This document shows, piece after piece, positions 1 to 9,798 of a DNA stretch of 64,000 bases. Each line of letters starts with the position of its first letter. Positions within the stretch are counted from its first letter, which is position 1. The stretch comes from Mesorhizobium sp. M1B.F.Ca.ET.045.04.1.1 (GTDB taxonomy: Bacteria; Pseudomonadota; Alphaproteobacteria; Rhizobiales; Rhizobiaceae), in the NCBI RefSeq assembly GCF_003952465.1, contig NZ_CP034448.1, positions 3,387,001-3,451,000 on the forward strand, read 5' to 3'. The notes under the pieces are model-generated. The model saw only the letters and a program-made list of their open reading frames with translations, had not been told where the DNA came from and did not search any database. The position numbers and the translations under genes were made by a program.

Positions 1-100
1 CCCTCTGTCCTGCCCGTCCTTCGCGGCAGCTGCGCTGCAGCTTCGGAGGGTGGACCGGACATCTTCCCCACAGGGGGGGAGATCGGCTGTAGCTTCGCCG
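1..100. repeat. Rhizobial intergenic-type repeat overlapping the uvrB 3' end
   Basis: The stretch carries the CCTCTGTCCTGCC and GACATCTTCCCCACAGGGGG blocks that I recognise as part of a repeat scattered between genes in Mesorhizobium-type genomes. Here it lies inside the open uvrB frame. It appears interrupted in the middle (about 17-50) by a short GC-rich inverted repeat, GCAGCTGCGCTGCAGC. Family recognition is from memory and was not checked by a search. Confidence 0.45.
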
Positions 101-3050
101 GCACTTTTCCTTCCACTGGCTTCTCTGTCCGCCGCACGGTCATCTCGTCGAGCGAGTTCTTCCTGAATAACGGTTTCGTGCGATCGCCGGGGATGCCGAA
201 GTCGGAGCCGTGCGCTTCCTGAGCGCTCTGCTTCTTGAACAGCGAGCGCGACACAGCGCCCGACGGCGTCGGCATATCGGTGCCGGGTCCCATGTCGTCG
301 ATCGACGGCTTGGCGAACAGCGCCTTCCTCACCGGCACGGCGCCGTCGGCGCCCATCTCGTCAAGATGCGGCTTGCGAAACATGTTGGGCCGGGCAGCCT
401 TGGCCGCCTCTTCGGCGGCACGTGCCTCGTCGAGCCTGCGGAAACGCTCCTGTTCCTCGGCCGTACGGTGTCTGGCCACGCCCTTGTTGTGCTTGCCCTT
501 TTCACGGCCTGAGGCGGGACTTTGGCTTTCCACCTCGCGCGCCAGCGGGTCGTCGGAGATGGCAAGCTCCATCTCGCGCAGCCGCTTGATCTCATCGCGG
601 ATGCGGGCGGCCTTCTCGAAGTCGAGATTGGCGGCGGCATCGCGCATCTGCTTGTCGAGCGCCTCGAGATGGGTCTTCAGATTGTTGCCGATCATGGCGC
701 CGGCATCGTCGGTGAACTGCGAGATGTCGGCGCGCACATGATCCTTCTCGTAGACCGAATCCAGAATGTCGGCGATGCGCGACTTGACCGATTCCGGCGT
801 GATGCCGTTGGCCGCGTTCCACTCCATCTGCTTCTCGCGGCGGCGGTTGGTCTCGGCCATCGCCCGCTCCATCGAGCCGGTGATCTGGTCGGCATAGAGG
901 ATGACCTTGCCGTCGACATTGCGCGCGGCGCGGCCGATGGTCTGGATCAGCGAGGTTTCCGAGCGCAAGAAACCTTCCTTGTCTGCGTCTAGGATGGCGA
1001 CGAAGCCGCACTCCGGAATGTCCAGACCTTCGCGCAAAAGGTTGATGCCGACCAGCACGTCGAAGGCGCCGAGGCGCAGGTCGCGCAGGATCTCGATGCG
1101 CTCCAGCGTGTCGATGTCGGAATGCATGTAACGGACGCGGATGCCGTTCTCATGCAGGTACTCGGTGAGGTCTTCCGCCATGCGCTTGGTCAGTACCGTG
1201 ACCAGCGTGCGATAGCCCAGCCTGGTCGTCTCGCGGATCTCGCCGACGACATCGTCGACCTGGCTCTTGGCGGGGCGCACCTCGACCGGCGGGTCGATCA
1301 GGCCGGTCGGGCGGATGACCTGCTCGGCGAAGACGCCGCCGGACTGCTCCAACTCCCAGCCGCCCGGCGTCGCCGAAACCGCGACCGACAGCGGGCGCAT
1401 GGCATCCCATTCCTCGAAACGCAGCGGCCGGTTGTCCATGCAGGACGGCAGGCGGAAGCCGTATTCGGCCAGCGTCGCCTTGCGGCGGAAGTCGCCGCGA
1501 TACATGCCGCCGATCTGCGGCACGGTGACGTGGCTTTCGTCGATGAAGATCAGCGCATTGTCCGGCACATATTCGAACAGCGTCGGCGGCGGCTCGCCCG
1601 GCTGGCGTCCGGTGAGATAGCGCGAGTAGTTCTCGATGCCGGCGCAGGAGCCGGTCGCCTCCAGCATCTCCAGGTCGAAGCGCGTGCGCTGCTCGAGCCG
1701 CTGCGCCTCCAGCAGACGGCCAGCTTTTTCAAGCTCTTGCAGGCGATATTGCAGCTCTTCCTTGATGGACTTGATGGCCTGATTCAAGGTCGGGCGCGGC
1801 GTCACATAGTGCGAGTTGGCATAGATCTTGACGCTTTTCAGCTCGCCGGTCTTCTGCCCGGTCAGCGGATCGAACTCGGTGATCGCCTCGATCTCGTCGC
1901 CGAACATCGAGATGCGCCACGCGCGGTCCTCGAGGTGGGCGGGGAAGATCTCGATCGTGTCGCCGCGCACGCGGAACGAGCCGCGCACGAAGTTGACGTC
2001 CTGGCGCTTGTACTGCTGGGCGACGAGGTCGGCGAGCAGAGCGCGCTGGTCGAGCCGGTCGCCGACCTGCATCTGGAAGGTCATCGCCGTATAGGTCTCG
2101 ACCGAACCGATACCGTAGATGCAGGACACCGAGGCGACGATGATGACGTCGTCGCGCTCCAGCAGCGAGCGCGTCGCCGAGTGGCGCATGCGGTCGATCT
2201 GCTCGTTGATCGAGGATTCCTTCTCGATATAGGTGTCGGTGCGCGGGACGTAGGCTTCCGGCTGGTAGTAGTCGTAATAGGAGACGAAATACTCGACCGC
2301 GTTCTCCGGGAAGAATTTCTTGAACTCGGCGTAGAGCTGCGCGGCCAGCGTCTTGTTGGGCGCCAGGATCAGGGCAGGGCGCTGCGTTTCCTCGATCACC
2401 TTGGCCATGGTGAAGGTCTTGCCCGAGCCGGTGACGCCGAGCAGCACCTGGGTGCGGTCGCTCTGGTCGACGCCTTCGACGAGGTCCTTGATGGCGGTCG
2501 GCTGGTCGCCGGCCGGCTCGAAATCCGACACCATCTTGATCGCGATGCCGCCTTCCGACTTTTCCGGCCGCGCGGGACGGTGCGGCGTCCAGAGTTGACC
2601 GTCCTTGTGCAGCGGGTTGCCGGATTCGATCAGCGCCGACAGCGCCGCCACCGTGGCGGTAACACCGCTCGAGGAAACCGACTCGGCGTCCTCCAGACTG
2701 ATGTCGAGACCGGCCACCGGGTTGAGGCCGGCGGCCGCGCGTTCCTTCGCAGACGCCGCGCCACCCATCGAGGTGCCACGCGCCGTGCGCCCGGGCGCGG
2801 ACGAGCGTTCGGGGATCTTCTTCGGCGCCTTTGCCTTCGGCTGCTTTTCCGCCTCGCGCTCGATCTGCCCGGCCCAATCGGAGATCGAGCCGGTCAGCGG
2901 CGCGCCGGAGAACTCGCTCTGCGGCGCCTCGGCAAAGCCGCCCGGCTTCAACGGCTCGGCAGCGTCGAGGAATTCGGTCAACGGGCTGCGCCGTTTCGGC
3001 GCGCCCTCTTGCGCCGGCGAGGGCGTTTTCTTGTCGGTGCGTTTGGCCAT
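1..3050 (-). CDS. uvrB: UvrABC excision repair helicase subunit UvrB (C-terminus runs off the window)
   Basis: DNA-damage recognition helicase of nucleotide excision repair; loads with UvrA and recruits UvrC. The minus frame from ATG at 3050 stays open to the left edge (over 1010 codons). Walker A GVTGSGKT lies near residues 205-212, followed by the beta-hairpin region [12 protein letters not shown] and a full helicase core; a UvrB/UvrC-type domain follows (coded near 545-680). Compared with E. coli UvrB (673 aa) there is an extra N-terminal region of about 165 low-complexity, Lys/Pro-rich residues and a long C-terminal tail holding repeats of the type LFxKPSxDEM. The family call is certain. 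The start is the first ATG before the conserved part in this frame; a later start cannot be excluded. The natural stop codon is not in the window. Confidence 0.96.
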   Translation of the reverse strand, partial: MAKRTDKKTPSPAQEGAPKRRSPLTEFLDAAEPLKPGGFAEAPQSEFSGAPLTGSISDWAGQIEREAEKQPKAKAPKKIPERSSAPGRTARGTSMGGAASAKERAAAGLNPVAGLDISLEDAESVSSSGVTATVAALSALIESGNPLHKDGQLWTPHRPARPEKSEGGIAIKMVSDFEPAGDQPTAIKDLVEGVDQSDRTQVLLGVTGSGKTFTMAKVIEETQRPALILAPNKTLAAQLYAEFKKFFPENAVEYFVSYYDYYQPEAYVPRTDTYIEKESSINEQIDRMRHSATRSLLERDDVIIVASVSCIYGIGSVETYTAMTFQMQVGDRLDQRALLADLVAQQYKRQDVNFVRGSFRVRGDTIEIFPAHLEDRAWRISMFGDEIEAITEFDPLTGQKTGELKSVKIYANSHYVTPRPTLNQAIKSIKEELQYRLQELEKAGRLLEAQRLEQRTRFDLEMLEATGSCAGIENYSRYLTGRQPGEPPPTLFEYVPDNALIFIDESHVTVPQIGGMYRGDFRRKATLAEYGFRLPSCMDNRPLRFEEWDAMRPLSVAVSATPGGWELEQSGGVFAEQVIRPTGLIDPPVEVRPAKSQVDDVVGEIRETTRLGYRTLVTVLTKRMAEDLTEYLHENGIRVRYMHSDIDTLERIEILRDLRLGAFDVLVGINLLREGLDIPECGFVAILDADKEGFLRSETSLIQTIGRAARNVDGKVILYADQITGSMERAMAETNRRREKQMEWNAANGITPESVKSRIADILDSVYEKDHVRADISQFTDDAGAMIGNNLKTHLEALDKQMRDAAANLDFEKAARIRDEIKRLREMELAISDDPLAREVESQSPASGREKGKHNKGVARHRTAEEQERFRRLDEARAAEEAAKAARPNMFRKPHLDEMGADGAVPVRKALFAKPSIDDMGPGTDMPTPSGAVSRSLFKKQSAQEAHGSDFGIPGDRTKPLFRKNSLDEMTVRRTEKPVEGKVPAKLQPISPPVGKMSGPPSEAAAQLPRRTGRTE

Positions 3051-3210
3051 GGCCCGAATATGGGAGGACTCGGCCGAAATGGAAAGAGCGGAGTGAAGAG
3101 GCGGGTGTCGCCGGCGGACGCTGCTGACAGAAGGCTGTCAGGAGAGGCGACACAGCCCGCTCTAGCTATTTGTTTTTACGCAATTCGGGACGGAAAACCG
3201 CTGCGCACTT

Positions 3211-4140
3211 CTAACGTGGCAGGGCGCCGTCGATTTCCGGGCTCGCCACTTCCGCCAGTTGCGCGGCGATGGCTGCCGCGCGGCGGGCCTTTGGGGCGTG
3301 CGTCGGCCAGACGAGGCGACGCCTGATGGTCAGGGCCGGCACGTCGCGGGCGATCTCGATCAGTTGGCCGGGTTCCAGATGCCGCCGCAGCACCAGTTCG
3401 CTGGCGAGCAGCGCGCCCAGCCCTGCAATAGCGGCCTGCGCCGCCACTATGGTCAGGGCGAAGCGAGGCCCTTGGTCGAGGCCCTTGCGTTGCCGGCCGG
3501 CCGCCGCGAACCAGTCGCGCCACCTCGGGTAGATATCGTCGCCCATGGTCTGGTCGATGTGCAGCAGCGGCAGGTTGTCGAGCGTCTCGGCGGCGTCCGG
3601 CCACGGGCGCTTTCGCACCAGGGCTGGGGCGCAGGCCGGGATCACACGCTCGGTGAAGAGATCGATTGAGGCGAGATTCTTTGCGGAGCTGTTGCGATAG
3701 CTGATGGCGAGATCGACCCCTTCCTCCAGCATCGAGTCCAGCGCCACGGAAGCGACGATGCGGACGTCGAGCCTGCCGAGGGCGGAGCGCACCCGGTCAA
3801 GGCGCGGCGCCAGCCAGAGCGAGGCGAAGGAGGGATCGGCCGAGATGGTGAAAGTCTCGGCGCGGCGTTCAAAGCGCAGCCGCCGCAGGCCGGAGGCTAA
3901 AGCGTCGAAGCCGCGGTCGATATCGGGCAGCGCCGCCTCGGCGGCGCGGGTGAGCACGATGCCGTTGCCCGCGCGCCGGACCAGCTTGACGCCCAGCCGA
4001 TCCTCCAGTTGCCGCACCTGATGACCGACCGCGCCCGGCGTGACGCCGAGCTCCTCGGCCGCGCGCGTCAGGCTGCCGGTGCGCGCGGCCGCCGTTAGCG
4101 CCCGTAGGGCCGATAGGGGAAGATCGCGGATCAGCGTCAT
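3211..4140 (-). CDS. LysR-family transcriptional regulator (GcvA-like)
   Basis: 309-residue LysR-type activator/repressor. The N-terminal winged helix-turn-helix is clear at residues 5-65 (LSALRALTAAARTGSLTRAA, then GVTPGAVGHQVRQLEDRLG), followed by a periplasmic-binding-protein-like effector domain. ATG start at 4140. It is divergent from the dioxygenase gene starting at 4243, leaving 102 bp that must contain both promoters. LysR regulators usually control the divergent neighbour, so it probably regulates that dioxygenase; this is inferred from position only. The effector is unknown. Confidence 0.9.
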   Translation of the reverse strand: MTLIRDLPLSALRALTAAARTGSLTRAAEELGVTPGAVGHQVRQLEDRLGVKLVRRAGNGIVLTRAAEAALPDIDRGFDALASGLRRLRFERRAETFTISADPSFASLWLAPRLDRVRSALGRLDVRIVASVALDSMLEEGVDLAISYRNSSAKNLASIDLFTERVIPACAPALVRKRPWPDAAETLDNLPLLHIDQTMGDDIYPRWRDWFAAAGRQRKGLDQGPRFALTIVAAQAAIAGLGALLASELVLRRHLEPGQLIEIARDVPALTIRRRLVWPTHAPKARRAAAIAAQLAEVASPEIDGALPR

Positions 4141-4242
4141 GGATTGAGTTTATCTCAAGATCTACGAAAGAAAACTCGTTTGAATGCAAGGCTTATGCCG
4201 ACCTAGCGTTGTAGAAGACAATTCAACAAGGAATCCAGCGCC

Positions 4243-5466
4243 ATGCTCGATACGCCAAAGCACTCAGTCACCGTTGATCATTCTCCTGCGAAGGCGCGTT
4301 CGGTGCGCTCGGTGCGCAACGAGGGAACCCGCGTTGCGATCGAATTCACCGACGGTGAGGTCGGCCGGCTGTCGATGCGCTGGCTGCGGCTCGCCTGCGA
4401 ATGCGAGACCTGCGGCGACACCGCCTCCGGGAAGCGGTGGCTGACGCCGGCCGACATTCCCGCCGATGTCCGCGCGGCTTCGATCGAAATTTCGTCTGCC
4501 GGCGAGACCGATGTGGTCTGGCAGGACGGCCACGCCTCGCGCTTCGCAGCGGGCTTTCTGGCCGCCCATATCGGGCAGGCCGGAGACCTTGGCGCGCCAC
4601 GCTTCCAGCCGGCGCTGTGGAGCAGCGATCTCGCGACGCGGCTCGGCCGCTTCGCTTTCGACGCGGTGGTCGAGGACGACGAGGTGCTTTTCCACTCGCT
4701 GCGCGCCTTGCGCGACCACGGCATCGCCATGCTGACCGGCGTTCCGGCCGAGCCGGAGGCGACACTGCGTGTCGCCGGCCGCTATGGTCCCGTGCGCGAA
4801 ACCAGCTACGGCAAGGTGTTCGACCTGATCTCGCGGCCGGACGCCAGGGTGGCTGGCGAAACCGCTCGGGCGCAGATACCGCACACTGACGAGCCGTTCC
4901 GCTATTCGCCGCCGGGCTTTATCTTCTTCCACGCCATCAGGACCGGCGCCGGCAGCGGCGGCACCTCGCTGATGGTTGACGGTTTTCAGGTCGCCGAAGT
5001 GATGCGCAGGAACACGCCGGAGCTCTTCGACCTGCTGACCAGGCATGGCGTGATCTTCCATCGCGAGCATGCCGGCGAGGTGTTCTTCAGCGCCGAGGCG
5101 CATGTCCTCAGCCTCGATCCGCGCGGCGCCGTCACCGGCATGCGCTACAACGATCGCTGTCTGGCACCGCAGACCGGCGCCGTCGATGCGATTGACGGAT
5201 TGATCGAGGCGCTTGCAGAACTGACGCGGCTGATCTGCGATCCGCAAAACCAGTTCCAGCATCAATTGCAGCCAGGCGAGGTTCTGGTATTCGACAATCA
5301 GCGCGTCCTGCACGGCCGCACGGCCTTCGACCCAACGCTGGCCATCCGCCATCTTCGGAGCTGCAACCTCGACCGCGATGGCGTGCACAGTGCCTTCCGC
5401 ACCTTGGCGCGCCGCTTCGCGCCTGACGAGGCGGAGACGGTGCTCTACCAGGGAGCAATATTTTAG
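4243..5466 (+). CDS. Gamma-butyrobetaine hydroxylase-like 2-oxoglutarate/Fe(II) dioxygenase
   Basis: 407-residue protein with the two-domain layout of gamma-butyrobetaine or trimethyllysine dioxygenases. Residues about 20-100 are the GBBH-like N-terminal (DUF971-type) zinc domain with the cluster ACECETCGD and a later His in FLAAHI. Residues about 140-390 form the TauD fold: HTDEPFR supplies the HxD iron ligands, RVLHGRTAF the distal His, and the Arg in IRHLRS the likely 2-oxoglutarate contact. Substrates in the family are quaternary ammonium compounds such as gamma-butyrobetaine; the exact substrate here is unknown. No carnitine genes are adjacent. Divergent to the LysR gene at 4140. Confidence 0.85.
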   Translation: MLDTPKHSVTVDHSPAKARSVRSVRNEGTRVAIEFTDGEVGRLSMRWLRLACECETCGDTASGKRWLTPADIPADVRAASIEISSAGETDVVWQDGHASRFAAGFLAAHIGQAGDLGAPRFQPALWSSDLATRLGRFAFDAVVEDDEVLFHSLRALRDHGIAMLTGVPAEPEATLRVAGRYGPVRETSYGKVFDLISRPDARVAGETARAQIPHTDEPFRYSPPGFIFFHAIRTGAGSGGTSLMVDGFQVAEVMRRNTPELFDLLTRHGVIFHREHAGEVFFSAEAHVLSLDPRGAVTGMRYNDRCLAPQTGAVDAIDGLIEALAELTRLICDPQNQFQHQLQPGEVLVFDNQRVLHGRTAFDPTLAIRHLRSCNLDRDGVHSAFRTLARRFAPDEAETVLYQGAIF

Positions 5467-5481
5467 CCCTTGGCGGCAGCC

Positions 5482-6744
5482 TCAATTGAACCACAGAGCG
5501 AAAGTCAAGAATCCGGCGCCGCCGAACTCGCGCTGGATCTGGTCGAAATCGTCGCCGGTGAGAATTTTTCCGCTTTCGAGATAAGGCGCGATTGCCGGGC
5601 CGGTGATCGACAGCACGAGGTCGAAGGGTTTCGGCTCGTCGAAGAAGCGCTTCATGTTGATGCCCTTGCCGGCGATGCGGAAATGCGGCAGCAGCACGCG
5701 GCCTTCGAGAAGGTCCTCGGCCATATCAAGCGCGGCCAGCCAGGCCTGCACCTGCTGCTCGTCGACCTCGAGGCCGGTCAGCGGATTGATGCCCTTCTGT
5801 TGCGGTCCCGGCAACCATTCGCGATCGTTGTCGGTTTCAGCGCGGATCGCCTTCCAGTCTTCGCGGGAAAGCCGGATCATCTCCAAAAGGTGACGGCGCG
5901 CGGCCTGCCGGCGCTCCGGCTCGACCACCGGCCAGTTGACGAGATGCACCAGCGAGATGAAGTCGGCGAAGCGCCATTCGGAGGCGAAGATGCTGCCGCT
6001 CATGCCGCCGTCCGGCGGCACCAGCGTATCCTGCAGCGGCAGTTTCGCGCGAGGGAACAGCATGTGGAAGGAGCCGTCGAACATGGTCTTGAAATCATGC
6101 GCCAGCCAGAAATCGGCCTGCGCCATCAGGAACTCCGCGTAACCTTGCAGCCAATAGCCATCGGCACGGTCGAAGCGGAAGGTAAGCTGCGGTGCGCCAT
6201 CCCTCGTGTCGATGCCGCCGCGTGAGAGCGAGGCCATGATCGCGCCAATGCTTTCGTCCGGCGCGATGTTGCCATCCTCATTGAGATCGATGCCGGCATG
6301 GATGAGGTCGACCACCAAGCCGATATCGGCATCGGCGGGCACCGAGCCCAGCGTGGCGGCGGATTTCTCCAGTCGGTCGCGGAAGGCGACCAGGATGGCG
6401 CGGAATTTTTCATAAGTAAGCGGCTCGGGATTGGGATTCTCCGGCACGGGCAGTCGCATCAGCGGCAGCATGAAGGATTGCGGGCTCTCGAAACCATGGC
6501 GGTGGAGGCCGCTGGCCAGGATTTCCAGCGCGGTGAAGAATTCGCCGGCGCCGGCTGCATAGGCCGATGCCGGATCGCCCGGCGCTGCTCCCTCGAGTGC
6601 GGACAGGGCGGTGTTCCGCTCCGAAACGGATTTGGCCTCGAACAGGGTTTTTGCAGCTGCCGGCATTTCCGCGGCGACCGATGAGATCGGCAGGCACAGA
6701 AACAAGGCTGCAGCCACCAGGCCGGCAATGCGCGTCATCGTCAT
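5482..6744 (-). CDS. Secreted protein of unknown function
   Basis: 420 residues beginning with a typical Sec signal peptide (residues 1-25, hydrophobic core GLVAAALFLCLPIS, likely cleavage after VAA). The rest is soluble, rich in Asp/Glu and Trp, with no motif I recognise. A segment DLNEDGNIAPDE near residue 160 has the spacing of an EF-hand-like calcium loop. It ends 16 bp from the convergent dioxygenase stop. Good codon bias supports a real gene; function cannot be assigned from sequence alone. Confidence 0.75.
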   Translation of the reverse strand: MTMTRIAGLVAAALFLCLPISSVAAEMPAAAKTLFEAKSVSERNTALSALEGAAPGDPASAYAAGAGEFFTALEILASGLHRHGFESPQSFMLPLMRLPVPENPNPEPLTYEKFRAILVAFRDRLEKSAATLGSVPADADIGLVVDLIHAGIDLNEDGNIAPDESIGAIMASLSRGGIDTRDGAPQLTFRFDRADGYWLQGYAEFLMAQADFWLAHDFKTMFDGSFHMLFPRAKLPLQDTLVPPDGGMSGSIFASEWRFADFISLVHLVNWPVVEPERRQAARRHLLEMIRLSREDWKAIRAETDNDREWLPGPQQKGINPLTGLEVDEQQVQAWLAALDMAEDLLEGRVLLPHFRIAGKGINMKRFFDEPKPFDLVLSITGPAIAPYLESGKILTGDDFDQIQREFGGAGFLTFALWFN

Positions 6745-6869
6745 CCTCCACTCACAGTGCAGCGACCATACACCTGTTGGCCGCCGGCGTCCGCTCTGAG
6801 CGGGGCCATGAGACCGGCTTCAACCGATCCCCAGAACGGTCTACACACAGGCAAACGATTGGGCATCGC

Positions 6870-7910
6870 GTGTCGAACTATCCGCTCTCCTACAAACTGT
6901 CCTGGCTGCCGCGTTTCCTCAAACCGTCGCTCGGCGGCGACAGGACCGGTTTCGCGGCACCGACGGCGACGCTGATCGATCCGCCCCCGGCGCGGACGGT
7001 GCGGCTTGCCTTCATCGGCGACATCTCGGCGGTCGCCAATCGCGCGGTACCCGAATGCGATCCCGCGATTGCAGCGCTGCTTACCTCCGCCGATCTGGTG
7101 GTCGGCAATTGCGAAAGTCCGATCGTCGACCAGCCGAGCGCCGTTGTAGGCACGCGACTCGGCACGCATCACGCGATGACCGAGCGCCTCCTGGCGGATG
7201 CGCTCGCGGCTGTCGGGATTGCCCGCGACAGGCTTGTGCTGTCGCTTGCCAATAATCATGTCCTCGACCAGGGCATTGCCGGCTTCGAGGAGACGGTCGC
7301 GGCGCTGAAGCGGCTCGGCATTCCCACCATCGGCACCATTGCTGGCGGACCGGTCCAGCATCATGCTGCCGGGCCGCTGACGGTCGGCTTCGCCGCCTTC
7401 ACGCTTTGGCGCAATGCCGGCGAAGCCGAATTTCGCGCGCGGATTTCCATGGGGAGTGATCCGGCGGAATGGCCGGCCGAGGACGTCTCGGACGTCGACT
7501 TGCTCTGCGCCGTGCCGCATTGGGACTGGGAATTCCGGCATTTTCCGAGGCCGGCAACGCGGGCGCTGGCCCGGCGGCTGGCAGAGTGTGGTGTCCGACT
7601 GATTGCCGGCCACCACGCCCATGTCGTACAGCCGGTCGAGCGCATCGGCGACAGCCTCGTCGCCTACGGCCTCGGCGATTTCCTCGGCACGGCCTTTGCC
7701 AGGCAGCCATGGCCCGGCCGCATAGGCTCGATTCTCGTCGTCGACGTCAGCGCCGAGAGCGACACACTTGGCAGGATCGCTACCTACAAACTGTACCCCT
7801 TCATGCGGTTGCGCAGGGGCCCTCATGAGCAGCTGGTGCCGGTAGAGGTGCTGGAGAGATCATTGAAGCGGAAGGTTGCGGAACGCCTGAGCGCGATCTT
7901 TCCCGGCTGA
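6870..7910 (+). CDS. CapA-family (PGA_cap) metallophosphatase-fold protein
   Basis: 346 residues from a GTG start at 6870, chosen because recognisable coding sequence (VSNYPLSYKLSWLPRF) begins there; the frame is open further upstream into low-quality sequence. Motifs of the calcineurin-like CapA fold are in order: FIGDIS (about 48-53), VGNCESPIVD, SLANNHVLDQG (about 125-135) and AGHHAHVVQP plus YGLGDF in the C-terminal half. Family members act in poly-gamma-glutamate or capsule-type polymer synthesis, but most are uncharacterised. No capB/capC partners are nearby, so the pathway is unknown. Confidence 0.85.
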   Translation: MSNYPLSYKLSWLPRFLKPSLGGDRTGFAAPTATLIDPPPARTVRLAFIGDISAVANRAVPECDPAIAALLTSADLVVGNCESPIVDQPSAVVGTRLGTHHAMTERLLADALAAVGIARDRLVLSLANNHVLDQGIAGFEETVAALKRLGIPTIGTIAGGPVQHHAAGPLTVGFAAFTLWRNAGEAEFRARISMGSDPAEWPAEDVSDVDLLCAVPHWDWEFRHFPRPATRALARRLAECGVRLIAGHHAHVVQPVERIGDSLVAYGLGDFLGTAFARQPWPGRIGSILVVDVSAESDTLGRIATYKLYPFMRLRRGPHEQLVPVEVLERSLKRKVAERLSAIFPG

Positions 7911-7972
7911 CAAGCCGACTGTTGACCGATCCCTGCCTGCCCACTGCATAGGCATGGCGCGATCATGCTTGT

Positions 7973-8467
7973 TCAACAATCGAAGCCGTATTGGGCGCGC
8001 ATGTAATCCGCCTCTTCCTTCGACATTTGCTTGAACATCACGCAGACGGAGAAGCTGCCGACCTGGCGACCATTTTTGGTGTATCCCCAGTCGGAAATAT
8101 CATCCCTGGTGAATTCGATGTTCTGGCCGAAGACGACGTTGCGGACGAGTTCCGGCTCGTTCGCCAATATGCCGACAAAGCCGTTGGCGGTCCGCTTGAA
8201 GGGGATGACCCAGAAATGCTCCGTCACATTTCCGTCGACGACCATGACCTTCAACTTGAATTTGTCGGTTCCGGGCGGCGGCGCTTCGGACAAAGCCAGG
8301 AAGTCATCCAGGCTGGATCGTGCCTTTGCGATCGCCGCCGCCATATCGGCGTCGTCCGGGGCGACCATCACCGTCTTGTCGTCACTGTTATCGGTGCCTT
8401 GCGCCTGAACATGCAAAGGAATGAGCGCCAGCAGCAGGCAAAGCGCGGCGCGAACGGCAAAGGTCAT
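7973..8467 (-). CDS. DUF2314 secreted protein
   Basis: 164 residues from ATG at 8467, which places a clean signal peptide (FAVRAALCLLLALIPLHVQAQ) at the N-terminus; a longer start at 8557 would add 30 residues with no signal character. The mature part fits DUF2314: an N-terminal helix with KARSSLDDFLAL, then KFKLKVMVVDG, EHFWVIPF and a C-terminal ISDWGYTKNGRQVGSFSVCVMF strand block. Function of the family is unknown; envelope location is inferred from the signal peptide. Confidence 0.8.
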   Translation of the reverse strand: MTFAVRAALCLLLALIPLHVQAQGTDNSDDKTVMVAPDDADMAAAIAKARSSLDDFLALSEAPPPGTDKFKLKVMVVDGNVTEHFWVIPFKRTANGFVGILANEPELVRNVVFGQNIEFTRDDISDWGYTKNGRQVGSFSVCVMFKQMSKEEADYMRAQYGFDC

Positions 8468-8643
8468 GAAGCCCCCAACTCCAGATAGGCCGCTATCTTC
8501 ACGCAACGCGCCGGCATTATCAATCGACGCCTTCAGAGTGGTCACGCTATCTGTCATGAGCGAATGATAGGTGGTGAGCAGAGCGACTTCGGCGTCGCGC
8601 GACCGGCGAAGCTTGGAGTGGAACTGGTTTGGAGGAACAGGAC

Positions 8644-9270
8644 ATGCGACTGAGACTTGCGGCTACGGTGCTCGCCACGATCCTGCCTTGCGCCGGGCTC
8701 GCCCGCGCCGAGGACCTGAAAGCCTTCAAGCTGACGATCGACGGCGTGACTGTCGACATCGATCCCGGTGAGGACGCGAACGTCACCTTGCCCGGCGGCC
8801 GGACGGCCAAGGTGAGGCTCGACCGCAACGACTTCGCAACCTTCTCGGGCGGCACTTTTTCCTTCGTCCATCCGAGCCGTATCTCCGTCACCGAGACCGA
8901 CCTCGGCGACAGCACAACGCAGTACCTGGCGGCCTCGGCGCTGGGCACCATCGTCGTGGTGCAGGAATACGGCAAGATGAACCCGGTATCGCTCGACCAG
9001 TTGATGCTGCAGGAGATGACGAAGGAATCGGTTCAGGCGGGTGCGACGCTGACGCAGGAGCCGACCACCCGCAAGCTCGCCGACGGCAAGCAACTGACCG
9101 GCATCAAGGCCACCGTGAAGACACGGACCGACAGCGCCGATTTCGAGATCGTCGGCTTCGGCCTCGCCGATCAGGGGCTGCTGTTCATCACGCGCATCGG
9201 CGACCAGGACGCGGCAACCGAGCAGCCGATGATCGACAAGTTTTGGGAGACCCTGAAGGTCAGGCTTTAG
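8644..9270 (+). CDS. Exported protein of unknown function
   Basis: 208 residues from ATG at 8644, preceded by GGAGGAAC; this start gives a standard signal peptide (LRLAATVLATILPCAGLARAE). The mature domain is all-beta in appearance, with TIDGVTVDIDPGED and VTLPGGRTAKVRL near the N-terminus and DKFWETLKVRL at the C-terminus. I do not recognise the family. It is divergent from the DUF2314 gene (176 bp apart) and convergent with the next gene (6 bp apart). Confidence 0.75.
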   Translation: MRLRLAATVLATILPCAGLARAEDLKAFKLTIDGVTVDIDPGEDANVTLPGGRTAKVRLDRNDFATFSGGTFSFVHPSRISVTETDLGDSTTQYLAASALGTIVVVQEYGKMNPVSLDQLMLQEMTKESVQAGATLTQEPTTRKLADGKQLTGIKATVKTRTDSADFEIVGFGLADQGLLFITRIGDQDAATEQPMIDKFWETLKVRL

Positions 9271-9276
9271 GGCAGG

Positions 9277-9798
9277 TCACAACCCGCTCGGCACCAGTCC
9301 CGCCAACCAGTTTGCCGACCGCTTCGCCATGTCCACGGTCGCGTCAGCCGCGCGGCCGAGATCGGTCTTGACCACGGCATAACCGGCCTTGGTGCGGTAG
9401 AGCACGGCGCTGCCGCCATCGACCGCAGCTTCGAAGGCGACCGGCCGCGCGGCTTCCGTCTCGCTGGCCGTCACCGTCGCGCCGACCGGGACGCTCGGGC
9501 GATGGCTGAGCTCGGGCGGCAACGGAGCGATGGTTTCGATGGTGCGGTTCATCGGCCTCAGCTCCGGCCCGGACGCTTTCGCGGCGAGCTCCGAGGTCGA
9601 TGCCGAACCCTTGGTGCGGCAGATGCCGGACACCAGCGGATAGTTGAAGTTGCGCTGATGCAGCATCTGGCTCTTCATCGCCGCCTCGCAGTCGGCGATC
9701 GTCGCCCATTTGGCGGGCGTCTCGCCGATATATTCGCAGAGCTTGGCGTCGCAGTCGCAGCCGACGATGGTCATGGCGACAAGGGCGGTCTTGATCAC
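9277..9798 (-). CDS. Small exported or lipoprotein-like protein of unknown function
   Basis: 173 residues from a GTG start at 9798. The N-terminus TALVAMTIVGCDC is short and hydrophobic with a Cys in lipobox-like position, followed by a Cys-containing region (KLCEYIGETPAKWATIADCEAAM, ending in ICRTKG) and a C-terminal part VVKTDLGRAADATVD. The four early Cys residues could pair as disulfides. No family recognised. It ends 6 bp from the convergent exported-protein gene. Confidence 0.65.
   Translation of the reverse strand: MIKTALVAMTIVGCDCDAKLCEYIGETPAKWATIADCEAAMKSQMLHQRNFNYPLVSGICRTKGSASTSELAAKASGPELRPMNRTIETIAPLPPELSHRPSVPVGATVTASETEAARPVAFEAAVDGGSAVLYRTKAGYAVVKTDLGRAADATVDMAKRSANWLAGLVPSGL

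Noticed and set aside
1122-3326. 734-codon open frame on the plus strand opposite uvrB
   Set aside because: It is an antisense shadow produced by GC-rich codon bias; the product is Arg/Leu/Asp-rich low-complexity sequence with no domain, while the minus frame is clearly UvrB.
4264-5388. 374-codon minus frame opposite the dioxygenase gene
   Set aside because: Antisense shadow; the plus frame has all dioxygenase motifs and proper start.
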